From: Actinopolymorpha singaporensis | GTDB taxonomy: Bacteria > Actinomycetota > Actinomycetes > Propionibacteriales > Actinopolymorphaceae | Length of the DNA: 64,000 nt | NCBI RefSeq assembly: GCF_900104745.1 | Contig: NZ_LT629732.1 | Span: 1,550,001-1,614,000 of the forward strand | Reading direction: 5' to 3' | Shown: positions 9,252 to 19,240 of the stretch, one piece after another | Numbering within the stretch: the stretch's first letter is position 1 | Layout: every line of letters starts with the position of its first letter | Translations under genes and position numbers: made by a program | Notes under the pieces: generated by a model | Told to the model about the DNA's origin: nothing | The model's database searches: none | The model's input: the letters and a program-made list of their open reading frames with translations, nothing else

Positions 9252-9376
9252 CCGCGCAGTGTTCCAGCCGCCGCTGACGCCGGGCAACGCATTTGCCGTA
9301 CGGAGCGCGACAGGTGGACGTGTGTCGCGAGGTCCGCTCCAGTGGCGGCGTCATCGCCTGCTCCAGCACACACGCC

Positions 9377-11307
9377 TTACGGCCGGCGGACTTTCTGCTG
9401 CGGGTCCACCCACTCTGGCGGGATGTACTCGGGGTGGCCGTGGTTGCTCATTCGTACTTGCCAGCCTTTGTGGTGGACGTAGGTGTGGTGCGTCCTGCAC
9501 AGCAATACTCCGTTCGCGAGATCTGTCGGGCCGAAGTCCTCCCAGGCGGTCATGTGATGGGCGATACAGCGGCGTTCGGGTACTTGGCAGCCGGGGAAGT
9601 GGCAGTGGCTTCCGTCACGGACGGCGAAGGCGCGGCGTTGTGGTTCGGTGAAGAACCGGTCGGCCATGCCGACGTCGAGGATTTCGCCGTTGCCGGCGAG
9701 AGCGGCTCTCCGCCCAGGCCGAGGAGCCTGGCCGACCCGCCACCGCCGCACTTCTGACAGCCGTCATGGGGATCGATGGGGCCGTCAGGATTGATGGCAG
9801 CGTCGGGCGCCGCCGCACCTTCCTGCTGTTCGGCGTCGTTGTCGGCGTCTCCACCCGGATCACCGATGAGTGGTTCGGCCCCCGGATCGGGTCGGCGTCC
9901 GGGTCCAGCTTCGGACCCTGGTCCGGTTGCGGCGTTCGGTTGTGGGTGCCGCCCGGGTCCTCGCGGTGCGGGTATCCGTTCCCCAAACCCCGCGGGTTCT
10001 GGTGTGTCAGGTGGTGGTTTCTCTCTGCCTGGTTCGCATTCCTGAGCGGCCGGAGTGGCTGCCCCGACGGTCTCGCCGACGTCGCTCGTCACATCTGGGC
10101 CGCCGACACCGCCACTCGTCCCGACACCGCCACTCGTCCCGACACCGCCACCTGCGTCGGCCGCGCGCCGCGTGCCGTCGGTGTCTTCGCCGGACTTGTT
10201 CTTGTCCTTGGTGGGCTTGAAGTTCGTGATGCCCGTCGTGCCAGCGGCCTTCGTGCCGTCGCTGCGCTCCTTGCCGCTGCTCTGCTTGCCGCTGCTCTGC
10301 TTGCCGTTGCCTTGTTTCCGGTTCCTGCGGTCGGCTTGGCGTTTGGCCTCGGGGGTTTGGCAGGTGCAGGGGGTGGGGCGGACGGGATTGAGGTCGTCCA
10401 TGGTGCCGAACCCGGTGCCTCGTAGGAGCTGGTCCAGTCCGATGGTGACGGTCACGCAGTCGCGTCCTCGGCCGCGGTTGGGGGATGCCTGCCATTCGGC
10501 CATCTGGGCGACCAGCTCTGCGAAGGCGTCCCCACGCTTTTGGTCCAGGGGGCGCCCGTCCGGCTCGGGGGCGTTGTCGCGGGCGATCAGCGTCTCGATG
10601 ACCTTGCGGAGGGCTTCCATCTCCACCGCCGGAAGTTTGACCACCACGGTTTCGGAGCCGGGGATGCCGTTGGCGATGTAGCGCAAGGAGCGTTTGCGTT
10701 CGGCGGCGCGTTCGGCGTCGTCGAGTTCCTTGCCGAGGCGGCGTTCCCATTCTTCGGGGGCGAGGTACTGCAGCAGCGCCCGCCCCAGCAGGCGTATGTC
10801 GTCGGGGTTGCGCCGCTTGGACCAGGTGATCAGGTATTCCTCGGCCTTGACCCGCTGCTCAGGGCCGATGTGGGCGGGCATGTCCCTGACCGCGAACGCG
10901 ATCACCTGCGCATGCTTCAACGACAACTCACCCCGCGCTAACGCGGCGGCCGTCAACGTCACAGTACGGTCCAGGTCCCGGGCCAGGCCGACCGTCGCGG
11001 CGGCCTCGTTCTTCGACATCCGCTGCGCAGTGCGCAGCCACGTCGCCGTGGCCGCCGCACCCGTCGTCTTGGCCACGTCACAGGCCTCACCCCGGGCGAC
11101 CATCGCCAGTTTCAGCGCAGCCAGCTTCGCCTCATCGACCCCGTGCAACTCCAACAGCCGGCCAAGCCCTTCGGCACGCAGCGACAACATCGGCCCGGCA
11201 AGCGCCTCATCGAGAATGCCGCCGATCTGGACCAGCGCAGCCTCCAGCCGCTGCTCGGCATCACCGCCGCCATCCCAGCTCGGAGGCTTCCACGTGGTCG
11301 AATGCAT
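9377..11307 (-). pseudogene. 13E12/DUF222 protein with C-terminal HNH endonuclease domain, frame broken
   Basis: The N-terminal about 300 residues, from ATG 11307, are a DUF222/13E12 domain (GELSLKHAQVIAFAVRDMP and related helical sequence). A long low-complexity linker follows with KQSSGK repeats, Gly/Val/Ser repeats and several CxxC-like pairs (CTC, CQKC). The HNH nuclease lies in a different frame (bases 9377-9751): HCHFPGCQVPERRCIAHH then LLCRTHHTYVHHKGW. The frames must switch near 9700-9725, and one added base would give a single 643-residue protein. In 13E12 families the nuclease is normally continuous with DUF222, so this is either a real frameshift or a sequencing error. These genes are often multicopy in actinobacteria; their role is not established. 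Confidence 0.8.
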
Positions 11308-11462
11308 GGTCGAATTCTAATAACGGCTACCGACACAAAGTCCTTTTCCACAGCACATTCCCGCAGGGCGCCGGTCCGCTACCTGTGGACGAAAAGGTGG
11401 TTCCGCAGTCTTCGCCGGTAGTCTTCGCCGGCCCCGTCCGGACCGCCGCGAACTCCGGCCGG

Positions 11463-11984
11463 TCAGCCTCGAGCCTCCGCGTTCGTACGGTCCCAGATTC
11501 GGCCGGTGGCCCAGGCGTACTCCCAGGCCTGGATGTCAGGCGGCTCGATGCCGAGGCCGGTCAGGATCGCGCAGACCTGCTCGCGGTGGTGGTTGGCGTG
11601 GTTGAGCGCCTGGGCGACGAAGATGCCGGCGCGGCATTCGCGCAGACCGTCGTCGATGACGACCACACGTTCGACGTCGATCGGATCGGCGAGAACGCCC
11701 TCCCAGACCTGCTCGGCATCCGCAGCCCAGTCGGCCAGTGTCCGAAGGTCGACTCCGTCCACACCGCTGTCGGCCCATTCGAGCTCACGTCGGGCCAAGC
11801 GGCGCACATAGCTCCCGTCGCAGGTGACGATGTGATGCAGCGTGGCGAGGATGCCGCCGAAGGTGCCGACCCCGGTCGCATTCACCAGTTGGTCCTCGGT
11901 GAGGTTCTGGTCCTGGCAGAAGGCGATGAGTTGTCTGGTCGCCCAGGCGTTGTGCCGAACGGCGTCGGACAGGACCTCGTTCAT
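11463..11984 (-). CDS. DinB family protein
   Basis: A 173-residue four-helix-bundle protein of the DinB/YfiT superfamily, which includes thiol transferases using mycothiol or bacillithiol. Putative metal-binding histidines are in ATLHHIVTCDG (about residue 50) and in the C-terminal ALNHANHHREQ motif, the usual DinB pattern. The start at 11984 is set by MNEVLSDAVRHNAWA and a GAGGGG ribosome site; a longer in-frame form would lack one. The substrate is unknown. Confidence 0.85.
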   Translation of the reverse strand: MNEVLSDAVRHNAWATRQLIAFCQDQNLTEDQLVNATGVGTFGGILATLHHIVTCDGSYVRRLARRELEWADSGVDGVDLRTLADWAADAEQVWEGVLADPIDVERVVVIDDGLRECRAGIFVAQALNHANHHREQVCAILTGLGIEPPDIQAWEYAWATGRIWDRTNAEARG

Positions 11985-12146
11985 GACCGCCCCTCTCGAG
12001 CTGTGTTGGAGTGCGGCAGAGGGCCACACCGGAAGCGTGGGCGGATGCTACTTCGCCGCCCGTTTCGTTCTCCTCTGCTTTTCCGCCTTGACCTCGGGCC
12101 GGTCGGCATCTACAGCTGATGGCGTACGCCCGACAAGGAGGCCCTC

Positions 12147-12536
12147 ATGGGGCTCGACGCGAACTACCCCGCCGTCACGATGAACGACCCGAACGGGCAC
12201 GTGGCGGTCTACAACCAGGACCACGTGGTCATCGGGACTCTCGGCCCGACGCCCTACGAGTCGCCCTCGGTCAACGTCACCTGCCGACTCAAGAAGTGGG
12301 ACGACGCGTACTGGTATCGCCTGCTGAACCCGAACGGGTGGTCCTTCCCGGCGACGAGCGCCTACGTGTCCGCGGACGAGACACACGAGCTCAACCCGGG
12401 GCAGCCGTACCCCATCCCCGAATGTTCGGACAGCAGCTGCCTGTCCACCGCCCGCCGGTTCGCGGGCCTGGCGCTGGCGGCGCTCGGCGCGGTCACCGGC
12501 GCGGGCGCGCTGTGGCGGCGTCGCCGCCGAAAGTGA
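12147..12536 (+). CDS. Small hypothetical protein with C-terminal membrane anchor
   Basis: A 129-residue protein with an excellent ribosome site (AAGGAGG, six bases before ATG). No signal peptide is visible. The body is polar, with several Asn-Pro pairs. The C-terminus has the order of a sortase-type tail: a hydrophobic helix (FAGLALAALGAVTGAGALW) followed by RRRRRK, but there is no LPxTG motif before it, only two Cys in CSDSSCLS. It may be tail-anchored with the body in the cytoplasm. Family not recognised. Confidence 0.65.
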   Translation: MGLDANYPAVTMNDPNGHVAVYNQDHVVIGTLGPTPYESPSVNVTCRLKKWDDAYWYRLLNPNGWSFPATSAYVSADETHELNPGQPYPIPECSDSSCLSTARRFAGLALAALGAVTGAGALWRRRRRK

Positions 12537-12599
12537 GTTCGCGTCCGCGCAGGACCTCGCCCGCGGGCCGAACCGGTGCAGGCTGCGACTCGCTCGAGG

Positions 12600-14993
12600 T
12601 CACGGCAGGTAGACGAGTCCGTCGGTCGTGATGGTGGGGCGACCGCTGGTGCCGGCGACCACGATCCTCACGCTGTGCTTGGCGCTGCTGCTCCACCTTC
12701 GGGTCCAGATCGCGTTGCGGTACATCACGGTCGACGAGTAGAGATCGACCGTACTGACCTTGACACCGTCCACGTAGATGTACGCCTTGCCCGAGCCGCT
12801 GGCGCGGGAGACCACCCAGGCCGCGGACCTGCCGGTGAACGTCCAGCTGAGGCTCGCGCCGGCGGACGAACTGCTGTAGGAGGCGCCGCCCAGGTAGTGC
12901 GTGGAGGTCCTGGTCTGCCAGGACCCGGACCTGGTGGCGGACGTCTCCTGCTTGATCACCGGCGTGCCGCTGGTGGAACTCGACGCCGAGTTGCCGGCGT
13001 AGTCGTAGGCCCGCATCGCCCAGGTGGTGGCCGTGCCGGACTTGGCGGTGAGGTTCCAGGACGTGGTGGTGGGCCCGAACGTCAATGCGGTGGGCGCCGT
13101 GAGATGCACGTCCTTGAGGGCGGTGTTGTCAGTGCCCTTCCAGCCCAGCCGGACCGGCACCGCCGTCGTGTTCACGGTGCCGGTCCGCAAGGACAGCGCC
13201 GGCTTGGTGCTGAACGTCGGTGGAGTCGTGTCGGCGACGACTGACACGGCCGAAGTCGTCGCGGTCCTGCCGGACTGGTGGACGCCGCGTACCTGCACCT
13301 GGTGCCTGCCGACCGTCAAGGTGAGGTTGGCAGAGCGCGCCGAGCCGGAGGTCGTGGCCACGACGGAGCCGTCCACCAGCACCTGGAACCTCGAGATCAG
13401 CGCCGACGGTGTGGTGGTGGTCCACCCGAGGGTAAGGCCGCCCCTTGTGTAGTAGGTCGATCCGGACTTGACCGCTCCCGACAGTGAGGTGACCACGAGG
13501 CCCTGGACAGGCCCGGCCGCCCAGACGCGGATGGTGGGCAGCTTTGCGTAGAGGTCGCTGCCGGGGCATTCGGTGTTGTTGACGTCCCGGTGGCCGACGA
13601 TCCGCGGGAACGTGTACGCGGTGCCCTTCGTGAAGTACCGGGAGTAGTAGCTGTGCAGGTTGTCGTCGCCCGCGGTCATGGTGACCGAACCCGCGGGGTC
13701 CGCGCCGTACTGGCCGAGCTTCCACGCGGCGAGCCTGGCGACCGACGTCAGCGTCGCGGTCGTGGGCGCGACGTCGTTGAAGTTGCCGAGTACGGCGAAG
13801 CCGCTCGTCTCGGCGTTCCAGCCTCGCGCGTGTGCGCCGTAGACCGGTCGGTCGACACCGCCCTTGCGTCCTTCGAAGATCGTGCCGCACCTGTCGAGCA
13901 GGAGGTTGTATCCGATGTCGCGGTATGCCCGCGACTCCACGTCGTAGGTGTAGATACCACGGACGATGGCTGCCGAATCCGCGCACGCGTAGCTGTTGGT
14001 GCCGGCGGTGTGGTGGACGACGACCGCCTCGACAGCGCCGGGCAGGTAGATCGGTTCGTCCGGGCTGAGCGTCTCGTCCGCGCCCCACCCCGCTCGGCCG
14101 GTGATCGCCGGTCGCGGCACCGTCGAGGGCGGCGCGGGCGGAATGGTCGGAGTCGGGCTCGCGGTCGGGGTGGGTGTGTCACTCGGTGTCGCGGTGGGAG
14201 TGGGCGAGGTCGGGTCGGGAGACGGCGTGTCGGTCGCGCTCGCGGTTGGGCTCGGCGACGCGGGGTCGGTCGCTACGGGACTGGGCGACGCGGGATCGGT
14301 CGGCGTCGGCGAGTCGGTCGGTACGGGGGAGTCGGTCGGTACGGGGGAGTCGCTCGGCGTCGGCGAGTCCATGGGGGTGGGCGAGTCGGTGGGAACGGGA
14401 TCGACATTGCTGTACGCGGCGGGTTCGAGCCTCGTCCCGGTACGCCGGCCGGGATCGACCAGTTCCAGGCGAAGGCCCTTCGGCAGCCGCGACGGTCCGG
14501 CCCGTCGTACGGATGACGCGTCCCGCGCGCCGCCCAGGGTCGGTGTGACGCGCGCCTGTACGCCGTCGGAGGGGCCGACCCACAGCGGCTCCGTACCGCC
14601 GCGGACGCCCGTCCCGGAGTCGCCGGTGTCGGTGTCGGTGTCGGTGTCGGTCGGCAGGGTCCGCCACGGCGACCAGTGACCGGTGGCGGTCCGGCGTGTG
14701 GGCACCTGGATCGTGCCACCGGTCGCCGTCGGATCGGACCACGTCACCCCGAGCAGGCTGAACGACTCGGTATGCCGACGCGGGACCGAGGCCGTTCCGT
14801 TCGCGTCACTGGCCATCGGGACCGACCGCACCCTGGTAGGAACGGCACCGTGTGCGCTCTGCGCTCGCACCTGCGTGGGGCCGCTGGAGCCGGTCCCCTG
14901 CCACGCGGAGTTCGGGGAGGCCAGCACCATCGAACCGACCACTGCGAGTACCCCGGCCAGACCCAGTCCCCCGAACAGCGCAGACTTCCTCAC
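12600..14993 (-). CDS. Secreted N-acetylmuramoyl-L-alanine amidase / peptidoglycan-recognition protein
   Basis: A roughly 797-residue exported protein. It has a signal peptide (RKSALFGGLGLAGVLAVVG), then a mature N-region, then a roughly 90-residue Pro/Thr/Ser/Asp repeat linker (about 14130-14420). The PGRP/amidase_2 domain follows, from RAGWGADE on, with zinc ligands in VVVHHTAG and in GHRDVNNTECPG. After it come Ig-like or fibronectin-like beta sequence and a C-terminal beta-rich domain with YIYVDGVKVSTVDLYSS, resembling cell-wall or carbohydrate-binding modules. The role would be to cleave the amide between MurNAc and the stem peptide outside the cell. GTG 14993 is chosen for a GAGG site eight bases upstream; GTG 15008 is also in frame and adds five residues. 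Confidence 0.9.
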   Translation of the reverse strand: MRKSALFGGLGLAGVLAVVGSMVLASPNSAWQGTGSSGPTQVRAQSAHGAVPTRVRSVPMASDANGTASVPRRHTESFSLLGVTWSDPTATGGTIQVPTRRTATGHWSPWRTLPTDTDTDTDTGDSGTGVRGGTEPLWVGPSDGVQARVTPTLGGARDASSVRRAGPSRLPKGLRLELVDPGRRTGTRLEPAAYSNVDPVPTDSPTPMDSPTPSDSPVPTDSPVPTDSPTPTDPASPSPVATDPASPSPTASATDTPSPDPTSPTPTATPSDTPTPTASPTPTIPPAPPSTVPRPAITGRAGWGADETLSPDEPIYLPGAVEAVVVHHTAGTNSYACADSAAIVRGIYTYDVESRAYRDIGYNLLLDRCGTIFEGRKGGVDRPVYGAHARGWNAETSGFAVLGNFNDVAPTTATLTSVARLAAWKLGQYGADPAGSVTMTAGDDNLHSYYSRYFTKGTAYTFPRIVGHRDVNNTECPGSDLYAKLPTIRVWAAGPVQGLVVTSLSGAVKSGSTYYTRGGLTLGWTTTTPSALISRFQVLVDGSVVATTSGSARSANLTLTVGRHQVQVRGVHQSGRTATTSAVSVVADTTPPTFSTKPALSLRTGTVNTTAVPVRLGWKGTDNTALKDVHLTAPTALTFGPTTTSWNLTAKSGTATTWAMRAYDYAGNSASSSTSGTPVIKQETSATRSGSWQTRTSTHYLGGASYSSSSAGASLSWTFTGRSAAWVVSRASGSGKAYIYVDGVKVSTVDLYSSTVMYRNAIWTRRWSSSAKHSVRIVVAGTSGRPTITTDGLVYLP
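14130..14420 (-). repeat. Pro/Thr/Ser/Asp linker repeats inside the amidase gene
   Basis: Imperfect 18-base units encode DSPTP(T/S/M)- and DPASPSP-type repeats, two neighbouring copies near 14312-14347 being identical. This is a typical flexible cell-wall-spanning linker between the exported N-terminus and the amidase domain. Confidence 0.75.
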
Positions 14994-15156
14994 CTGCCGC
15001 GACCTCACGCAGTGACCCCATTCTCCTGAAGAAGGCCTCGGCAAGCGTGGCCGTCCGGGTGGCAACAGCGGAGCCGACGACGGTTCGCGTCGGCGGCCGC
15101 GGGAGACCGTACAGCACGCGAAACGGTTTGCGCACTGTCGGAGGTTTGCCCGCCGC

Positions 15157-16340
15157 TCACCGCCCCGTCCCGTACAGCAGGTCGAGGAACCGGCCGAGCG
15201 TCGGGATGTAAGCGCTGCCGGTGGGCGCGCCGTACCCGACCACGAGCGCCTGCGCACTCACCTTGCCGGGCTCGTGCCAGTAGTCACCGAGGCCGTTCAA
15301 CGCGATGCCGCGGCTTCGCGCCCGCGCCAGAAGGTCGAGTTCGGTGCCTCCTCGGCCGAGCGGGATCACGGCGTGCAGCCCGGCGGCGATCCCCGTCGGT
15401 AGCGGGCCCCCGCGTTCTGTCAGGCCGGCGACGAGCAGGTCGCGACGCCGACGGTAGGACTGGCGCAGGTACCGCAGATGACGGTCGAGGCTCCCGCGGT
15501 CGATGAGGTCGGCGAGGACGAGTTGGTCGAGTACGCCGCTGCCGCGGTCGGTCAGGGATTTCGCCTCGCCCAGCGGCTCGACGAGCGAACCGGGAAGAGC
15601 GAGCCAGCCGAGCCGGAGAGCCGGGGAGAGGATCTTGCTCGCCGTACCGACGTAGACGACGTGGTCCGGGTCGAGGGCCTGCATCGCGCCCACCGGCTGC
15701 CGGTCGTAGCGGAACTCGCCGTCGTAGTCGTCCTCGACGACGAACGCGCCGGTACGCCTGGCCCAGTCGACCAGCCGGGTCCGGCGAGCCGGTGCCAGCG
15801 TGACGCCGAGGGGGTACTGGTGAGCCGGCGTGGTGACCACCGCGGCGACGTCGAGTCCGTGCAGGACGTCGACCAGCAGTCCGTCGTCGTCGCACGGAAC
15901 CGCGACGACGCGCAGCCCGGCCGCCTCGACGACACGGCGATAGCGCGGCGCGCACGGATCCTCCATCGCCACCGCATCCGCGCCGCGGCTGCGGAGCATC
16001 CGGCAGAGCAGGTCGAGCGCCTGGGTGTAACCACTGCAGACGAGTATCCGGTCCGGCCGGGTCCGTACCTCACGGACACGGCCGAGATAGCTCCCTCTGC
16101 CGTCAGCTGTGCGTACGCCGCCGTCACCGTGCCGCACGCGATCTCGAGGTCCGCGGCCAGCGCCCGGGTCGACGGCAACGGGGCGCCGACCGGCAACCTG
16201 CCGGACCGGATCGCCTCCCGGAGCGCGGCCTCCAGGCCGTGCCGCAGTCCTCGGGAGCGGTCGAGGCGCAGGACCAGATCCAGGCTCGAGCCGCGGTCGT
16301 ACGACGGCGACGCCCGCGCACTGGACCACTCGGTTCGCAT
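15157..16340 (-). pseudogene. MocR-type GntR/aminotransferase regulator with internal deletion
   Basis: The N-terminal winged-helix GntR domain is intact in one frame (ATG 16340; LREAIRSGRLPVGAPLPSTR ... GTVTAAYAQLTAEG). The aminotransferase-like half lies in another frame, starting abruptly at YLGRVREVRTRPDRILVCSG and continuing through MEDPCAPRYRR, VVEDDYDGEFRY and ASKILSPALRLGW (with the PLP-lysine SK) to the stop. MocR proteins normally have about 80-90 residues between these points (linker plus the start of the fold I domain). Here the two halves abut near 16090, so a deletion that also shifts frame has removed the junction. It is divergent from a PNPOx-like gene with only 46 bases between, a common arrangement for MocR regulators and their targets. 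Confidence 0.8.
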
Positions 16341-16386
16341 CGAACTGGAGCATAGCCGTGAGCCAATTCGGCTCTAGCGTTGTGCC

Positions 16387-17073
16387 GTGACCAGCCACAG
16401 CGACCCGATCACCTCCACGATCCGGACGCGGCTTCGCCGCAAGCCGGACAGAGGCCGCTTCGACCGGGCGAGCGTGGAACGCATCCTGGACGAGGGATTC
16501 GTCTGCCACGTCGGGACGGTGGACAGCGGGGGGCCGCGGGTGATCCCGACGTGCTACGGCCGGGTCGCCGACGTCCTGTATCTGCATGGTTCGACCGGGA
16601 GCACCTTGCTCCGCGCGCTGGCGGCCGGTACGCCCCTGTGCGTCACCGTCACCCTCGTCGACGGCCTGGTGCTAGGGCGGACGCAGCGCACCCACTCGGT
16701 CAACTACCGTTCGGCGGTGATCTACGGGCAAGCCAGGCTTGTCAGTGAACCGGGGGAGAAGGCGCGTGGGCTCGCCGCCATCGTCGAGCGTGTCGTACCG
16801 GGTCGGACCGCGGACGTACGGCCACCCAACCGTCGTGAGCTCGCCGAAACCCACGTTGTGGCGATAGGCATCGAGGAGGCGTCCGCCAAGGTACGCAGCG
16901 GTCCGCCACTGGACGGTCCGGACGACCTCGAAATCCCTGTGTGGGCAGGGGAAGTGCCTCTACGCACCGTTGCCGGTGAGCCGGTGCCCGACCCGGCCAC
17001 ACCCGCCGCCCACCGGGTACGCCCGCCTGACCCACCCGGCTACGTCCGTGACTACCGCCGGCTTGGTGAGTGA
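16387..17073 (+). CDS. Pyridoxamine 5'-phosphate oxidase-like flavin-binding protein
   Basis: A 228-residue split-barrel protein. FVCHVGTVDSGGPRVIPTCYGRVADVLYLHGSTGS is the characteristic first part of the PNPOx-like FMN or F420 fold, and a longer C-terminal region (THSVNYRSAVIYGQARLV) matches the group of pyridoxamine-phosphate-oxidase family proteins of about 220 residues. The cofactor cannot be told. It starts with GTG and no convincing ribosome site, so the mRNA may be leaderless. The divergent MocR regulator is probably its former controller. The 3' end overlaps the convergent TMEM175 gene by 22 bases. Confidence 0.88.
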   Translation: MTSHSDPITSTIRTRLRRKPDRGRFDRASVERILDEGFVCHVGTVDSGGPRVIPTCYGRVADVLYLHGSTGSTLLRALAAGTPLCVTVTLVDGLVLGRTQRTHSVNYRSAVIYGQARLVSEPGEKARGLAAIVERVVPGRTADVRPPNRRELAETHVVAIGIEEASAKVRSGPPLDGPDDLEIPVWAGEVPLRTVAGEPVPDPATPAAHRVRPPDPPGYVRDYRRLGE

Positions 17074-17753
17074 GGCCGCCGTGGGCCGATGAGCTGTTCG
17101 GCGCGCAGCGCGAACGGAATCGCCACCCAGCACAGGTACGCCAGTTGGGTCACGAACGCCAGCGGGATCGACACCACGAAAGCCACCAGCATCACCGTCA
17201 ACCGTCGGTAGCCGCGGCTGAGGGCTTCCTTGTCCGCGCCCGGTCGGAGTAGCCGGTGACGTTGGATCTCCAGCAGGCACAGGAGAGAGAACGTCGCCGC
17301 AAGTACCTGCACGAGGGCATACAACATGAACCTCGCGGCGAACGCCCCGTCACCCACGATGACGCGGGTAGCGAACGGCGTCAACGTGATCGTCAACAGC
17401 CACAGCATGTTCCAGCGGACCAGTCGGCCGCCGAGGCGAGCCAGGTAGGTGAACGTCCGGTGGTGCATGAGCCAGTGGCTGCCGATCACCGCGAAACTGA
17501 TCAAGAACGCCAGGTAATCCTCGCGGTGATCGACCGCGTCGCGCCAGAAGGCGGTACCGGTCGTTCCCTGGGGTACGTGCAGGTCCAACGCCAGCAACGT
17601 GATCGCGATGGCCACGACCGCGTCGGAGAAGAAGACCAGACGTTCGGTCCCGGGGTCTGCTTTCTCCACATTCTCCGCGTTGCCACCCACGTTCTCCCCG
17701 GCCGGAGCCGCGTCGGCCAACCGGGTCGAATGCTCCTCCGCGTTCATGTGCAC
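17052..17753 (-). CDS. TMEM175 family (DUF1211) potassium channel-like protein
   Basis: A 233-residue six-helix membrane protein. The family signature (R)xxxFSDxVxAIAxTLLxL is present as RLVFFSDAVVAIAITLLALDL at the first helix, followed by HWLMHHRTF and five more hydrophobic segments. Bacterial TMEM175 proteins form tetrameric potassium channels. The polar N-terminus of about 35 residues is cytoplasmic. GTG 17753 has a GAGG site seven bases upstream; ATG 17747 is an alternative. Confidence 0.92.
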   Translation of the reverse strand: MHMNAEEHSTRLADAAPAGENVGGNAENVEKADPGTERLVFFSDAVVAIAITLLALDLHVPQGTTGTAFWRDAVDHREDYLAFLISFAVIGSHWLMHHRTFTYLARLGGRLVRWNMLWLLTITLTPFATRVIVGDGAFAARFMLYALVQVLAATFSLLCLLEIQRHRLLRPGADKEALSRGYRRLTVMLVAFVVSIPLAFVTQLAYLCWVAIPFALRAEQLIGPRRPHSPSRR

Positions 17754-17869
17754 AGAACTACCTCACCACTGTGGTCGAGCCACACGAGGGTCGGTCGGCA
17801 ACGAGCGCGCCCTGCTACTCGACCCCGGGGGCCGACCCCAGACCCCGGAGCGTTCCCGCTCTGTGACTG

Positions 17870-19240
17870 TCAGCTGACCTTCGGCAGTGCGCGCAGCCCG
17901 AGGTGTGCGTACCTCGACCCGTCCTCCGACGTCGAGAACGCCACCGGCGTCCATGACCTCGCGTCCGCGGCCCGGGTGAGGAAGAGGTCCTTCTCCACCG
18001 GCACCAGGACGTACTCCTCGACCGGCTGGTCGACCACCTCCGCCAGCGCGTCGGTGACACTGACCCTGGCGACGAGGCCGCGGTCCTCGACGGTGAGCTC
18101 GACGCGGCGGCCGATGGTCGCGTACGTACCGGCGTACGCGGTGAGGTCGACCGTGACCGGCACGTCGGGCGGCGTCGGCAATGGCGGCAGCGCGAGGTCG
18201 CAGAACTCCGCAAGCAGCCCCTGGAACAGCTCCTGGTAGAGGTCCTCGGCCCGGCCGCCGTTGGTGAGCAGCGCTATTGCCACCCCGGCGTCCGGTACCA
18301 CGCGCAGGAACGACGACTGTCCGATGGTCCCGCCGTCGTGGCCGAACGCCCGGCGCCCGTTCCAGTCGTACAGCGCCCAGCCGAGGCCCCAGCCCGCCGC
18401 GTTCGCGCCGCGGTGCAGTTGCACCGAGCGGGTGCGCATCGCCGCGACGGAGGCGTCGGTGAGCACCTCCCGGCCGTCAACACCGAGACCGCCGTCCAGG
18501 TGCACCCTGGCCATGCCGACCACGTCCCGGGCCGTCGCGCACAGGGTGCTCCCCGCCGGTGCGGTGGAAGCGGGCAGCTGCCACCGCGCGACAAGCTTGG
18601 GTGGCTGGTCGCCGTCGACGTCGTGGCCGTACGCCACCCGGAACCGCAACGCCTCCTCGGGCAGCGCCACGGTCTCGCGCAGACCGGCGGGATGGAGCAT
18701 CCTGGTCCGCAGAGCCTCCCGCCAGGCCTGCCCGGTGAGGCGCTCGACGATTCGGCCGGCCAGGACGAAACCGGTGTTGCAGTACGACATGAGCGCGCCG
18801 ACCGGGTGCACGAGGCCGAGGTCGGCGCAGGTCTCGACGTACTTCGTCACCGCGTCGTCACCTCGGCCGGTGTCCACGAAGTGGTCGCCCGGGATGCCAC
18901 TGGTGTGGGTGAGCAGGTGGCGGACCGTGATCCTGCCGAGCGCGTCGGGGTCGGCCAGCCGGAGCTCGGGCAGAAGTTCCGAGACCTTCTGGTCGAGGTC
19001 GAGCCGGTGTTCGTCGACGAGCCGCATCACCAGCGTGGTCGTGAAGATCTTGGTGATCGATCCGATCTGGAAGACCGAGTCCGGGGTTACGGTCACGCCG
19101 GTCCCGGCGTTCAGGATGCCGGACGCCGCGGTCGACACGTCGCCGTCGGCGAGGACGGCGAGGGACGCCCCGGGAACACCGTGTCGGCGCACCATCTCGT
19201 CCAGGCGCTGCTGCCACTCCACGAACCGTCTCCCGGGCAT
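17870..19240 (-). CDS. Serine hydrolase, beta-lactamase/class C family with C-terminal extension
   Basis: A 456-residue protein. The catalytic domain (about residues 1-330) has SxxK as SITK, the YxN motif as YCN in MSYCNTGFVLAGRIVERLTG, and GHDGG as the third motif, so all three active-site elements are kept, unlike the gene at 4858. The last about 100 residues form a beta-rich domain like those seen in D-aminopeptidase-type members. No signal peptide is seen. ATG 19240 has GGAG seven bases upstream; a longer in-frame extension has no support. Confidence 0.9.
   Translation of the reverse strand: MPGRRFVEWQQRLDEMVRRHGVPGASLAVLADGDVSTAASGILNAGTGVTVTPDSVFQIGSITKIFTTTLVMRLVDEHRLDLDQKVSELLPELRLADPDALGRITVRHLLTHTSGIPGDHFVDTGRGDDAVTKYVETCADLGLVHPVGALMSYCNTGFVLAGRIVERLTGQAWREALRTRMLHPAGLRETVALPEEALRFRVAYGHDVDGDQPPKLVARWQLPASTAPAGSTLCATARDVVGMARVHLDGGLGVDGREVLTDASVAAMRTRSVQLHRGANAAGWGLGWALYDWNGRRAFGHDGGTIGQSSFLRVVPDAGVAIALLTNGGRAEDLYQELFQGLLAEFCDLALPPLPTPPDVPVTVDLTAYAGTYATIGRRVELTVEDRGLVARVSVTDALAEVVDQPVEEYVLVPVEKDLFLTRAADARSWTPVAFSTSEDGSRYAHLGLRALPKVS

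Noticed and set aside
9690-9730. Programmed -1 ribosomal frameshift in the 13E12-HNH gene
   Set aside because: No slippery heptamer or strong downstream structure is evident, and the same kind of one-base break is found in unrelated genes in this window.
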